The position numbers and the translations under genes are program-made. From the NCBI GenBank assembly GCA_025998675.1, contig AP024673.1, positions 387,520-451,519 of the forward strand: DNA of 64,000 nucleotides. The letters run 5' to 3'. The first letter of the stretch is position 1. Every line of letters starts with the position of its first letter. Shown piece after piece: positions 52,793-61,147 of this stretch. The notes under the pieces are model-generated. The model made no database searches. It was not told where the DNA came from and worked only from the letters and a program-made list of their open reading frames with translations. Source of the stretch: Fimbriimonadales bacterium. Lineage in GTDB: Bacteria; Armatimonadota; Fimbriimonadia; Fimbriimonadales; GBS-DC.

Positions 52793-54016
52793 CTATGCCT
52801 TGCGGCGTTTGCGAAGCGCGACGAACGCCAGCCCGCCGCTCAGCGCCAGCAAAGAGGCAGGCTCGGGTACGACAGTCACGCTGAAGTCTTTGAACCCATA
52901 TCCCAGAGCTGCAAAGTCCACCAGCATCTGCGTTTGCCAGCTGCTTCCGTCCCAGTAGAGGCGGTAGAGACCAGGAGAATGGGTTGCAGCGCCAGCATAC
53001 CCTGAGTCCGTGACGCCAAGCAGGATATCGCCCAGATAGTCTTCCAGGTCGGGAATCTCAAACAATCGAACGGTGCTGGCGCCCCAGTCGCTAACATAAA
53101 CGAAGCGCCCCGTGATCACCGTCGCCACAGCCGCGCGCAGTCCCAGCGGGCTATGAGTTGTAAAGGTACCTGAGACAGGGTCCACTGTGTACATGAGCGA
53201 TCCAGGTATAGCCCCATAACTCCCAGAAGTGACGGAAGGCTCTTCACGCAACATCAGCAGATGCCCCGCGTATGAACCATATTTTGCTGGGTCATTAGGC
53301 AGGACCGTCATTCCACGCACCTGTGAGAGCGGCGGCGCTCCTGTGCGAACAGGTTCAGCGCCCACGAAAGTCAGGTTCCCGAAGCCGTCTGCACGGTAGA
53401 GATGAACACTCTGGATGCTGTCGTCCGGCTGAAACGCAATCAGCAGGTCATAGTTCCAAGCCCCCGTATGATCCACATGCAGGGCAAGGTTGTCTGCGTT
53501 GGTTGCCAAATTGGTCGTTGGCAAATTCACGAAGTTGGACGATGAGGTTCCATCTGGTGAGTATCGTCGGATGTGGTAGGTAGTTGCGGTACCAGTGCCT
53601 TCGCGTCGAAGCGCGAATATCTCATCCTGTATAAAACCGTTGGGGAGATTCCGTTGTACTCCCGTCGGCGCGACTCTTCGCCATCCCGTTCTTGTGCGAG
53701 CGAGGTCTCCAAAATCGAAAACATTGCTGCTGGGAGCTGTTTGCGAACTGACATCGGGGGGAATGTTGTTCAGGTCAATCTGCCACAGGTCTCTGTCAGG
53801 GGTTGTCGCCTGCGGAGCGCCTGCGACTGTATCGCCTACAATGCGGTGGCGTCCAGGCTGATAAACCAGCGAATAGGGATTCTTGACACGCCCGACATCT
53901 GTGACCGTGACTTGAGCGAAGACGATGGACAAATTGGCTGCAGCCAGTAGGGGCGCCATCGCAAGCATGACGCCTGCTTTGTACACCTTCCGATTCAGCA
54001 AGTTCACCTGATGCAT
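52793..54016 (-). CDS. PEP-CTERM sorting domain protein 2
   Basis: 407 residues. Signal peptide (about residues 10-35: KAGVMLAMAPLLAAANLSIVFAQ), a large body with VTDVGRVKNPYSLVYQP and repeated YxxxD/RxxG patterns that may form a beta-propeller (LALHVDHTGAWNYDLLIAF, LTFVGAEPV, RFVYVSDWGASTVRLFEIPDL), and a C-terminal VVPEPASLLALSGGLAFVALRKRRK tail. A GGAGGC Shine-Dalgarno precedes the ATG. Downstream neighbour is PEP-CTERM gene 1, with which it shares its upstream element; likely regulated with it. Confidence 0.88.
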   Translation of the reverse strand: MHQVNLLNRKVYKAGVMLAMAPLLAAANLSIVFAQVTVTDVGRVKNPYSLVYQPGRHRIVGDTVAGAPQATTPDRDLWQIDLNNIPPDVSSQTAPSSNVFDFGDLARTRTGWRRVAPTGVQRNLPNGFIQDEIFALRREGTGTATTYHIRRYSPDGTSSSNFVNLPTTNLATNADNLALHVDHTGAWNYDLLIAFQPDDSIQSVHLYRADGFGNLTFVGAEPVRTGAPPLSQVRGMTVLPNDPAKYGSYAGHLLMLREEPSVTSGSYGAIPGSLMYTVDPVSGTFTTHSPLGLRAAVATVITGRFVYVSDWGASTVRLFEIPDLEDYLGDILLGVTDSGYAGAATHSPGLYRLYWDGSSWQTQMLVDFAALGYGFKDFSVTVVPEPASLLALSGGLAFVALRKRRKA

Positions 54017-54060
54017 GGTACAAGCCTCCTATTTGATTGGAAACTCAGAATGAGTTCCAC

Positions 54061-54135
54061 TCTATACAGACTCAAAACACTGCCAAAAGCGGACATGTTT
54101 ACGAGACGATTCTGGTGTTTTGCGGTACTAAGTGC
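54061..54135 (-). promoter_or_regulatory. Conserved upstream element of PEP-CTERM gene 2
   Basis: Second copy of the element at 52621, aligned end to end. TATAGA near the gene would be its -10; it lies 45 bases before the ATG. Confidence 0.6.
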
Positions 54136-54368
54136 TGTGGCATTATACTTTCAACCGCTCCTCGTTTACGGGGGCTGAGCCGGTGCAAGGTCGCATAGTC
54201 TGCATAGTAAGCGTTCGCTCGCCCGCACCCTCAGCCCCTCTCCTGCAGGCGGAAGCGGGGGGCGCTTGTGTTGCAGTCTTAGCGAAAAGGCACTTAATAT
54301 AGCCAAAGGGGATTCCTGCAGGAACCCCTGCGGCAAGGTTGAACTATATCCTCACAGGAGGTGTGCTT
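54136..54368 (+). other. Intergenic region with decayed repeat and palindrome
   Basis: No gene seen. It contains CCCTCAGCCCCTCTCC at 54228-54243, a fragment related to the palindromic repeat at 20788, with its right arm decayed; and a hairpin GGGG-A-TTCC TGCA GGAA-CCCC at 54308-54328. AGGAGGTG at 54356-54363 is the Shine-Dalgarno of the next gene. Confidence 0.45.
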
Positions 54369-54644
54369 ATGTCCAACGGAGGCAGTAGTACGAACGCCAC
54401 GCTGATTCTGGTGCTGGGAATATTGGGAATAGTGTGCCTGCCGATTCTGGCGCCTGTGGCGTGGATTATGGGCAATAATGCGTTGAAGGAGCTGGATCAG
54501 GGGTTTGGCGACCCGAACACGCGCGGACTGGTGGTCGCGGGGCGTATTCTGGGCATCATCGGGACGGTGCTGCTCATACTGGGCTGCATTTACGGGATTC
54601 TCATGTTCGTGTTCTTCGGCGCGATGGCAGCCAGTCAGGGCTAA
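54369..54644 (+). CDS. DUF4190 membrane protein
   Basis: 91 residues from ATG 54369 (AGGAGGTG 5 bases upstream). Two membrane segments (LILVLGILGIVCLPILAPVAWIM and AGRILGIIGTVLLILGCIYGILMFVF) around a short loop with NNALKELDQG, the DUF4190 signature (GxLxxCxPLxxxAxIxG..AL). Function unknown. Its stop overlaps that of dtd on the other strand. Confidence 0.8.
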   Translation: MSNGGSSTNATLILVLGILGIVCLPILAPVAWIMGNNALKELDQGFGDPNTRGLVVAGRILGIIGTVLLILGCIYGILMFVFFGAMAASQG

Positions 54645-55099
54645 TCGGTCGCGCGTGCAGGCGGCGTCTCCACAATCAGCGTGACGGGTCCGTCGTTTTG
54701 TAGGCGCACCTGCATCTGCGCGCCGTAGACGCCCGTCTGCACGGGGACGCCCTCCGCCTGCAGGGAGGCGCAGAACTGCTGGTAGAGCGTTTCGCCCTGT
54801 TCGTAGGGGGCAGACTCGGCGAAGCTGGGGCGTCGCCCTCTGCGGCAGTCGCCGTACAGCGTGAAGTTGGACACCACCAGCATCGCGCCGCCGATTTCCA
54901 GCACGGAAAGGTTCAGCTTGCCCTGCGCATCTTCAAAAAAGCGCAGGTGGGCGAGTTTCTGGGCGAGCCAGCGCGCCTCCGCGTCGGTGTCGGCGGCGTG
55001 GACGCCCAGCAGCACGAGCGCGCCCTGCTCAATCCGCCCGACGATACGCCCCTCGACCGCCACCTCCGCCCAGCTAACTCTTTGCACGACGGCGCGCAT
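54641..55099 (-). CDS. dtd: D-aminoacyl-tRNA deacylase
   Basis: 152 residues. MRAVVQRVSWAEVAVEG, LVLLGVHAADTDAEA, LRFFEDAQGKLNLSVLEIGG, MLVVSNFTLYGDCRRGRRPSF and the GP-Q dipeptide region (NDGPVTLIVE) define DTD. It hydrolyses D-aminoacyl-tRNA. It overlaps rel by 26 bases, a common rel-dtd pairing, and its stop overlaps the convergent DUF4190 stop. Confidence 0.95.
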   Translation of the reverse strand: MRAVVQRVSWAEVAVEGRIVGRIEQGALVLLGVHAADTDAEARWLAQKLAHLRFFEDAQGKLNLSVLEIGGAMLVVSNFTLYGDCRRGRRPSFAESAPYEQGETLYQQFCASLQAEGVPVQTGVYGAQMQVRLQNDGPVTLIVETPPARATD

Positions 55100-57290
55100 C
55101 CTTGCTTTTGCCCTCCATAATGCGGGAGACCGCCAGCACATCTTCCAGCGAGGCGAGTTTCTGGGTGATGGCGCGCAGCTCCTGCGCGCTGTGAACCTGC
55201 ACCTCCATGTCCACCTGCGCGGTGAGGTTGGGCGTGCGCTTGACGCGCACATCGGCGATGTTGACCCCTGCCGTGCCCAGAATGGTGGTGATGTCGCCCA
55301 GCACGCCCGGGCGATCGAGCGTTTCGAAGCGCAGCGCGACGGGATAGGCGCGGTCTTTGTGCGCCAGCCATTCGATGTGCATAATGCGTTCAGGCTCCTT
55401 CTCTTCGAGGGCGCGCAGGTTGGGGCAGGCGGCGCGATGGACAATAATGCCCCGCCCCCGCGAGATGTAGCCGCGCAGCTCATCGCCCGGCAGGGGGTAG
55501 CAGCAGGTCGCGCGGCGGGTGAGGTAGCCGTCCGCGTCTTCGATTTGCATCGCGCGCACTTCACGCCCTGCAGTGGTGGGCGCAGGCGCCTCCGTCGACG
55601 GCGCGCCGCCAGCGGCGCTGCGCACGCGCTGCACAACCGCCTGCACGCTGGTCAGACCCTCGCCGATGCTGGCGTACAGGTCGTCCTCGGTGCGCAGATT
55701 GAGCGATTTGAGCAGTTCGGGCAGCGCGTCGCGGAAGCCGCTGAGGGGCAGGCGCAGGCGCTCCAGCTCGCGTTCCACCAGATTGCGCCCGTGCGCGATG
55801 AACTCGGCGCGGCGCGCCTCGCGGAAGTAGGCGCGTATCTTGCTCCGTGCGCTGGAGGTGCGCACAATCCGCAGCCAGTCGTAGCTCGGCTGCGGCGTTG
55901 GGCGCGTGAGGATTTCCACCATATCCCCTGTGCGCAGCTTGTAGTCCAGCGGCACGATGCGCCCGTTCACGCGCGCCCCTGTGCAGCGATGCCCGATGTC
56001 GGTGTGGATGCGATAGGCGAAGTCGAGCGGCGTCGCGCCTTCAGGCAGGTCAATCAGGTCGCCCTTCGGGGTGAACACCAGCACCTGGTCAGTGCCCATC
56101 TCGCGAAAGACGCTGGTGAGGAACTCCAGGTTGCTCTTGAAGTCGGTCAGGTCGCGCAGTTGCTGCTGGAGGGCGGGGAGCTGGATGGGCTTCTGGTCGG
56201 CGCCCTCTTTGTAGCGCCAGTGCGCCGCGACGCCGTATTCGGCAACCTGGTGCATCTGCCAGGTGCGAATCTGAATTTCCAGCGTGCGCTCGTTGGGACC
56301 GATGACTTTGGTGTGGAGCGACTGGTAGCCGTTGGGCTTGGGCGCGGCGATGTAGTCATAAAACATGGACGGGATGGGCTTCCAGAGTTCGTGGACGACG
56401 CCCAGCGCCATATAACACTCTTCCACCGTGTCGGTCAGCACGCGCAGGGCGATGAGGTCGTAAATCTGGCTGAAGTCCAGTTGCTGCTGTTGCATTTTGC
56501 GGAAAATGCTCCACAGGTGCTTGGGGCGTCCCATCACATCGGCGCGCACGCCGCGCTCCCAGAGCCGCTCTTTGAGCGTATGCACCAGCTGCAGCACCTC
56601 CTGCTGGCGTTCGGCGCGGGTCTGGGCAACCTTCTGGCTGATTTCGCGGTACTGCTGCGGATAGAGATACTTGAACGCGAGGTCGTCCAGTTGCGCCTTA
56701 ATCTGATAGATGCCCAGTCGGTGGGCGAGGGGGGCGTATACCTGCAGCGTCTCCGTGGCGATTTGCACCTGTTTTTCGGGGGGCATCGCGTCCAGCGTCT
56801 GCATGTTGTGCAGGCGGTCGGCGAGCTTGATGACCATCACGCGCAGGTCTTCAGCGACCGCCACGAGCAGTTTGCGCAGGTTGTCGGCGGACTTGGCGAT
56901 GCTCATACGCCGACGGCTCGCCTCGTTGAAAATCTCCATCTTGCGTTCGGAGTGGTGTAGCTTGCTGACCCCCTCCACCAGCTGGCGCACCGTTGTCCCG
57001 AAACGCTGCTCCAGTTCGTCGGGCGTGGTCTGGGTGTCTTCCAGCACATCGTGCAGCAGCCCCGCGATGACGGTGTTGACACCCATTTGCAGGTCGGCTA
57101 AGATGTGCGCGACGGCGAGCGGGTGCGTGATATAGGGCTCGCCGCTTTTGCGTTTTTGTCCGTGGTGACGCTCCTCGGCGAACAGATAGGCTTCCACCAG
57201 CCGCGAAATATCGGCGTCGGGCGCATAGTCCCGAACCTTCTCGATGAGCGACTCGACCTGTTCGGGGAGTTCGTAATCCAGCGCCTGCAT
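55074..57290 (-). CDS. rel: Bifunctional (p)ppGpp synthetase/hydrolase (Rel)
   Basis: 738 residues. N-terminal HD hydrolase (HHGQKRKSGEPYITHP, GLLHDVLEDTQTT with His80-Asp81), synthetase domain (RLHNMQTL, YDYIAAPKPNGYQSLHT), TGS (VFTPKGDLIDLPEGATPLDFAYRIH), and a C-terminal ACT domain (DRPGVLGDITTILGTAGVNIADV). Both catalytic parts appear intact, so the enzyme should make and degrade the stringent alarmone. Followed by dtd, preceded by an unknown gene whose stop is 1 base from the rel ATG. Confidence 0.97.
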   Translation of the reverse strand: MQALDYELPEQVESLIEKVRDYAPDADISRLVEAYLFAEERHHGQKRKSGEPYITHPLAVAHILADLQMGVNTVIAGLLHDVLEDTQTTPDELEQRFGTTVRQLVEGVSKLHHSERKMEIFNEASRRRMSIAKSADNLRKLLVAVAEDLRVMVIKLADRLHNMQTLDAMPPEKQVQIATETLQVYAPLAHRLGIYQIKAQLDDLAFKYLYPQQYREISQKVAQTRAERQQEVLQLVHTLKERLWERGVRADVMGRPKHLWSIFRKMQQQQLDFSQIYDLIALRVLTDTVEECYMALGVVHELWKPIPSMFYDYIAAPKPNGYQSLHTKVIGPNERTLEIQIRTWQMHQVAEYGVAAHWRYKEGADQKPIQLPALQQQLRDLTDFKSNLEFLTSVFREMGTDQVLVFTPKGDLIDLPEGATPLDFAYRIHTDIGHRCTGARVNGRIVPLDYKLRTGDMVEILTRPTPQPSYDWLRIVRTSSARSKIRAYFREARRAEFIAHGRNLVERELERLRLPLSGFRDALPELLKSLNLRTEDDLYASIGEGLTSVQAVVQRVRSAAGGAPSTEAPAPTTAGREVRAMQIEDADGYLTRRATCCYPLPGDELRGYISRGRGIIVHRAACPNLRALEEKEPERIMHIEWLAHKDRAYPVALRFETLDRPGVLGDITTILGTAGVNIADVRVKRTPNLTAQVDMEVQVHSAQELRAITQKLASLEDVLAVSRIMEGKSKDARRRAKS

Positions 57291-57291
57291 G

Positions 57292-57738
57292 CTACATCAC
57301 GCGCATCACATCGATGTCGCGCTCGTCGTCATTAATGGGCGGTAGGGTCTGCAAGATGCGCAGCTGCGCCTGAATCGACTCCTCTTCACGCGCGAAGATG
57401 GGGTCGCCGTTCTCGGTCGCCATCTGCCAGAGCATGGCGTCGCGCGGCGTAATCAGCATGAGGTCGAGGTAGTAGTCGGGGTTGACAATCGGGTGCAGGC
57501 GCGCCGCCAGTTGGCGCATGGTCTCCAGCTTGTCCTCGTGCTGAAGCGCCTCGTCAATCCACACGCCAAAGGTGGCGTCGCTCTGCATCACGCCCTCCGC
57601 GCGCACGGTGAACGCCAGCACCACCTCCACCGCCTCCACCTGTTCAAACACGCTTACCAGCATCGGCACTCGCTCTGCAGGAATCGGCTCACGCCCCTCA
57701 GGACGCGGATCGTCCAGAAAACTGCGTTCGTTGGTCAT
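57292..57738 (-). CDS. Hypothetical protein, 148 residues
   Basis: Not recognised. MTNERSFLDDPRPEGREPIPAERV, then a beta/alpha mix (MLVSVFEQVEAVEVVLAFTVRAEGV), LETMRQLAARLHPIVNPDYYLDLMLITP and an acidic end with INDDERDIDVMRVM. Start ATG 57738; a TATACT box lies 20 bases upstream. It immediately precedes rel and likely shares its transcript. No catalytic motif is visible. Confidence 0.6.
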   Translation of the reverse strand: MTNERSFLDDPRPEGREPIPAERVPMLVSVFEQVEAVEVVLAFTVRAEGVMQSDATFGVWIDEALQHEDKLETMRQLAARLHPIVNPDYYLDLMLITPRDAMLWQMATENGDPIFAREEESIQAQLRILQTLPPINDDERDIDVMRVM

Positions 57739-57758
57739 GGTGAAAAGTCTCCGCCCTC

Positions 57759-57767
57759 AGTATACCT
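57759..57767 (-). promoter_or_regulatory. Candidate promoter of the rel-dtd transcript
   Basis: AGG-TATACT, 20 bases before ATG 57738, following the PD-(D/E)XK gene stop by about 18 bases. Confidence 0.45.
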
Positions 57768-57784
57768 TAAGAGAATTACGCGCT

Positions 57785-58504
57785 TCAGCGCAAGTGGGTT
57801 GCGATGGCGGCATACGCCGCGCAGGTTTTGCAGCTGGGGTTCGCTGCGGGCGGCGCGTCTTGCGAGAGGATTGCCCACGCGCGCGCCAGCAGGGCGTCTA
57901 TCTGCTCGTCCCGCCGCTCGATGGGCAGCCACTGGGCGCGAAACTCCATCAGGAAGCTGTCGCCGTTGATTTTGTGAGGCGCGTCCACTTCCGTGATGGG
58001 GTCGTAATACATCAGCCCCAGCGTCTGCACGCGGCACGGGTAGGGAAAGCCGTGAATCGACTTTCCGAGGTTCTCCGCGATTCGCGCGTAGACATTCAGT
58101 TGCACCTCGTAGAGGGGGCGGAACGGGTCGTCGAGCTTGAAGCGGGCGGTCTTGTAGTCGATAATGATGAGTCCGCCGCCGGGCGTTTGCAGGATTTCGT
58201 CGGGCGCGCCGCGCAGCACCAGCGAGCCGTACCGTGTCGCGACCTTGAACCACGAGAAGTGTGGGGCGGGGAGCGGCGTCCCGTGCAAGCCGAAGCGGGC
58301 GAACCATTCGGGCGCGCTGCCGCTGTGCTGCAACGCTGCCTGCAGCACCTTCTTGGAGTAGGAGTCGATGCTGCTGAAGATGCCCGGAAAAGGCGTTGGC
58401 GGCGCGCCGATTTTCTGATGGAGCCAGAAGCAGCATTCGCAGGCGTCGGGCAGCGCGAGCGCGCCCAGCGTCCGTGCGCTCAGCAGATTCCAATCCTTGC
58501 GCAT
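57785..58504 (-). CDS. PD-(D/E)XK nuclease family protein with Cys cluster
   Basis: 239 residues from ATG 58504. A RecB/Cas4-like nuclease: GAPDEILQTPGGGLIIIDYKTA contains the catalytic D...D-x-K (IIIDYKT), followed by a LYEVQLNVYARI helix with the conserved QLxxYA. Cys residues DACECCFW near the N-terminus and CKTCAAY at the C-terminus could hold an iron-sulfur cluster, as in AddB/Cas4. No CRISPR-Cas is present. The longer open frame upstream overlaps wecG and is a shadow. It begins 21 bases after wecG. Confidence 0.75.
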   Translation of the reverse strand: MRKDWNLLSARTLGALALPDACECCFWLHQKIGAPPTPFPGIFSSIDSYSKKVLQAALQHSGSAPEWFARFGLHGTPLPAPHFSWFKVATRYGSLVLRGAPDEILQTPGGGLIIIDYKTARFKLDDPFRPLYEVQLNVYARIAENLGKSIHGFPYPCRVQTLGLMYYDPITEVDAPHKINGDSFLMEFRAQWLPIERRDEQIDALLARAWAILSQDAPPAANPSCKTCAAYAAIATHLR

Positions 58505-58524
58505 AGTGCGCACGGAATACGCTG

Positions 58525-59301
58525 TTAGCCTGCAGATTCCTGCAGGTGTTTGTTGCGCAGCACCCGCCATGCGAATCGGGGCAGGTTGCGCACTTTTTTG
58601 ATTTTGCGGGGGTCTTGCATCAGCCGCCAGAGCCACTCGCAGCCGATGCGCTGGAGCCACTGGGGGGCGCGTTTGACCACGCCTGCGTACACATCGAAGC
58701 TGCCGCCGACGCCAATCATCACGGGCACGCCCAGTTGCTCTCGATGGCGCCACGCCCATTTTTCCTGACGGGGCATGCCCATCCCGACCAGCAGCACCTG
58801 GGGGCGCGCGGCGGCGATTTGGGCAAGGATGGCTGGCTCGTCCGTTTCGGAGAAGTAGCCGTGCTGCACGCCGACAATCTGTGCGTTGGGATAGCGCTGG
58901 AGCAGGTTCTGCGCCGCGCGTTCGGCGACGCCCGGCGCCGCGCCCAGCAGGTAGAGGCGGTAGCCCTTCTCGTGGCTCAGGCGCGTCAGATGCTCCACCA
59001 TGTCCACGCCCGACACGCGCTCGGGGAAGGGCTGCCCCAGTCGCCTGCCCGCCCACAGCAGCCCGAAACCGTCGGGGGTCACCAGCGCGGCGCGTTCCAT
59101 CAGCGCACGAAACTCGGCGTCCTCCAGCGCAATCAGCACCGCGTTCGCGTCGGCGGTAATCACCAGACCTGGTTCCTCGCGCTGAATTAGACACTCTAAC
59201 TGCCGCAGCGCCTCGTCCATCCCAACGCGATGCACGCGCACGCCCAGAATCCGCGCCTCTTTCAACGGGGCTGCTCTCTCCTCCTGCAACGCCTGTTCCA
59301 T
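58525..59301 (-). CDS. wecG: WecG/TagA/CpsF family glycosyltransferase
   Basis: 258 residues. ILGVRVHRVGMDEAL, VITADANAVLIALED, TPDGFGLLWAGR, GVDMVEHLTRLSHEKGYRLYLLGAAPGVAE, LVGMGMPRQEKWAW and MIGVGGSFDVYAGVVKRAPQW are WecG/TagA motifs. It transfers ManNAc (or ManNAcA) onto lipid-linked GlcNAc, the step that would use the product of WecB encoded at 2.3 kb. No Shine-Dalgarno; a TATCTT -10 lies 9 bases before the ATG. The nuclease gene follows. Confidence 0.93.
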   Translation of the reverse strand: MEQALQEERAAPLKEARILGVRVHRVGMDEALRQLECLIQREEPGLVITADANAVLIALEDAEFRALMERAALVTPDGFGLLWAGRRLGQPFPERVSGVDMVEHLTRLSHEKGYRLYLLGAAPGVAERAAQNLLQRYPNAQIVGVQHGYFSETDEPAILAQIAAARPQVLLVGMGMPRQEKWAWRHREQLGVPVMIGVGGSFDVYAGVVKRAPQWLQRIGCEWLWRLMQDPRKIKKVRNLPRFAWRVLRNKHLQESAG

Positions 59302-59310
59302 CCGCTCTAA

Positions 59311-59319
59311 AAGATACCC
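59311..59319 (-). promoter_or_regulatory. Candidate leaderless promoter of wecG
   Basis: GGG-TATCTT, then 9 bases to the ATG at 59301. Confidence 0.5.
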
Positions 59320-59338
59320 GCTCGCAGCGCAAGTGTGC

Positions 59339-59360
59339 TATAATACAGGGGGGTCCCCCC
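59339..59360 (+). promoter_or_regulatory. Promoter of the dockerin-repeat gene with G6-T-C6 palindrome
   Basis: TATAAT (59339-59344) is followed by GGGGGG-T-CCCCCC (59348-59360) at the expected transcription start, then AAAGGAG and the ATG. Confidence 0.55.
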
Positions 59361-59371
59361 AAAGGAGTTTG

Positions 59372-61144
59372 ATGATGCGAACGATTAGCGGAGTGATAGC
59401 GGGTTTAACTTTGACGATGAGTGTCTATGGGCAGGCGTTCATCCATCAGAAGTTAGGTGAGAACTTTACAAGCGTTGGCACGGGTATTCTCACGGAGAGC
59501 GGGCTGCCGTTCTGGTCGGCAGTGGCTTCGGGCAGCAATCTGGACATTTTCCGAATCACGGGCAACGACAACTTCACCGCCTCGATTCTGGGCAGTAACC
59601 GTCTGGCGTATCCTGTGGCGTATCACGCGACTGCGGGACTGCTCTGGGAAGGGCAGGGCAGCGCGCTCTCGGGCAACACGGATGTGTTTGTGGAGACGAC
59701 GAATGTGAGCGCGTCCGTGCTCGGGTCTAACCGAATCGCGTTTGGCTTCGGGTTCACCAGCGCAGGGCAGCCGGTATGGTACGGCGCAGGCAGCGCGACC
59801 AGCAACAATCTGGACATCTTTCGCGGCGGCGCGAACCTGACGGCGTCCGTGCTGGGCAGCGGCTCGCGCGATGCGGTGCCGATGGCGCTGATGAACGACC
59901 GCCTGCTCTGGGACGGCTCTGGTCCCAACACGGGCGTCAATCGGGATGTGTTCCGCACAGATCTCAGCAGCTCGACCACCAGCAACATTTCGCAGTCGCC
60001 GCTGGGAAGCAACCGTTTTGCCGTCGCCGCTGCGCTCAATACGAACGGCGACGCGGTCTGGTACGGCAGCGGCTCGGCGACGGGCGACTACAGCGATGTG
60101 TTTTTCAACAGCACGAATGTGAGCTTCCCCGTGATTGGCGGGGGCAACATCAACAACCCGCGCGATGCGGTCGCGTTCGATGTGAGCGGCAACAACCTCA
60201 TCTGGCAGGGACGCAGCGCGACCACGAGCCAGTTCTTCGACTCGTTTGTGACCACCATCGGCGGCGGCACCGTTAACCTGAGCCAGTCGCCGCTGGGCAC
60301 GGGACGCGATAGCCAGCCGATTGATGTAGAAGGCGCGTCCGTACTGTGGAACGGTTTTGGCGACAGCGTGGGCAACTTCGATGTGTTTGTTACCCGACCG
60401 GGCACAACGCGCAACCTGAGCCAGCAGCGTTTCGGCGGCGGCAACACGCCCGGCGTGCGCGAGGGCTACGGGGTCGGCGTGTTCGCCAGCGGCAACGCTT
60501 TCTGGCTGGGCGCGCACAGCACCACGAACTCCAAGAGCCACCTGTTCCACTACAACTGGAACGCCAACAGCAGCACGAACCTCGTGCAGGAGTCGGTCAA
60601 TCGCGACGCGGACGCGGTCTACATCGCGCACAATAGCGCGGAGCAGGTGCTGTGGGCGGTTCCCACGGGCAGCGGCAGCTTCGAGGTCTACCTCTCAACG
60701 CCGAACATCGCGACCACCCTGCAGGGCACGGTGGCCATCGCGGGCTTCGCGGGCAACACGAACCAGATTGCGCTGACCATCCGCCAGTACGACCCGTACA
60801 CGGGCAATGTCGCCGCCACGCACACGGGCAACATGAACAGCGGGTTCACCTACTCGATTGCCGTGACGCCGGGCTTGTACGACGGGCTGCGCATCACCGC
60901 GCCGCGCTGTCTGGCGCGAAACATCCCCGGACTGCGCCGTCTGCTGGGCGCGACCACGCTTGACTTCAGCCTGACGCTCGGCGATGTGAACGGGGACAAC
61001 ATCATCGATGACGCCGACCTGCTGGAGGTTCTGTTCAACTTCGGCAATAGCAGCAGCGCGCCTGTCGACCTGAACGGCGACGGCATCGTGGACGACGCCG
61101 ATCTGCTGATAGTGTTGTTCAACTTCGGCGCGCAGGGAGACTGA
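59372..61144 (+). CDS. Secreted repeat protein with C-terminal dockerin-like domain
   Basis: About 590 residues (ATG 59372 or 59375, AAAGGAG upstream). Signal peptide (TISGVIAGLTLTMSVYGQ), then about eight repeats of some 45 residues of the type LWxGxGS-x-DVF-x-N-x-S-x-S-LGSNR-x-A, suggesting a beta-propeller, a carboxypeptidase-like beta domain (TVAIAGFAGNTNQIALTIRQY), and at the end two dockerin/EF-hand repeats (DVNGDNIIDDADL and DLNGDGIVDDADL) with Ca-binding D-x-N-x-D. No PEP-CTERM tail. It sits just before a sugar isomerase with only 3 bases between. Confidence 0.78.
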   Translation: MMRTISGVIAGLTLTMSVYGQAFIHQKLGENFTSVGTGILTESGLPFWSAVASGSNLDIFRITGNDNFTASILGSNRLAYPVAYHATAGLLWEGQGSALSGNTDVFVETTNVSASVLGSNRIAFGFGFTSAGQPVWYGAGSATSNNLDIFRGGANLTASVLGSGSRDAVPMALMNDRLLWDGSGPNTGVNRDVFRTDLSSSTTSNISQSPLGSNRFAVAAALNTNGDAVWYGSGSATGDYSDVFFNSTNVSFPVIGGGNINNPRDAVAFDVSGNNLIWQGRSATTSQFFDSFVTTIGGGTVNLSQSPLGTGRDSQPIDVEGASVLWNGFGDSVGNFDVFVTRPGTTRNLSQQRFGGGNTPGVREGYGVGVFASGNAFWLGAHSTTNSKSHLFHYNWNANSSTNLVQESVNRDADAVYIAHNSAEQVLWAVPTGSGSFEVYLSTPNIATTLQGTVAIAGFAGNTNQIALTIRQYDPYTGNVAATHTGNMNSGFTYSIAVTPGLYDGLRITAPRCLARNIPGLRRLLGATTLDFSLTLGDVNGDNIIDDADLLEVLFNFGNSSSAPVDLNGDGIVDDADLLIVLFNFGAQGD

Positions 61145-61147
61145 GCC

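Noticed and set aside
58505-59362. Upstream extension of the PD-(D/E)XK frame
   Set aside because: It runs through wecG in another frame and is Arg/Gly-biased; ATG 58504 is the sensible start.
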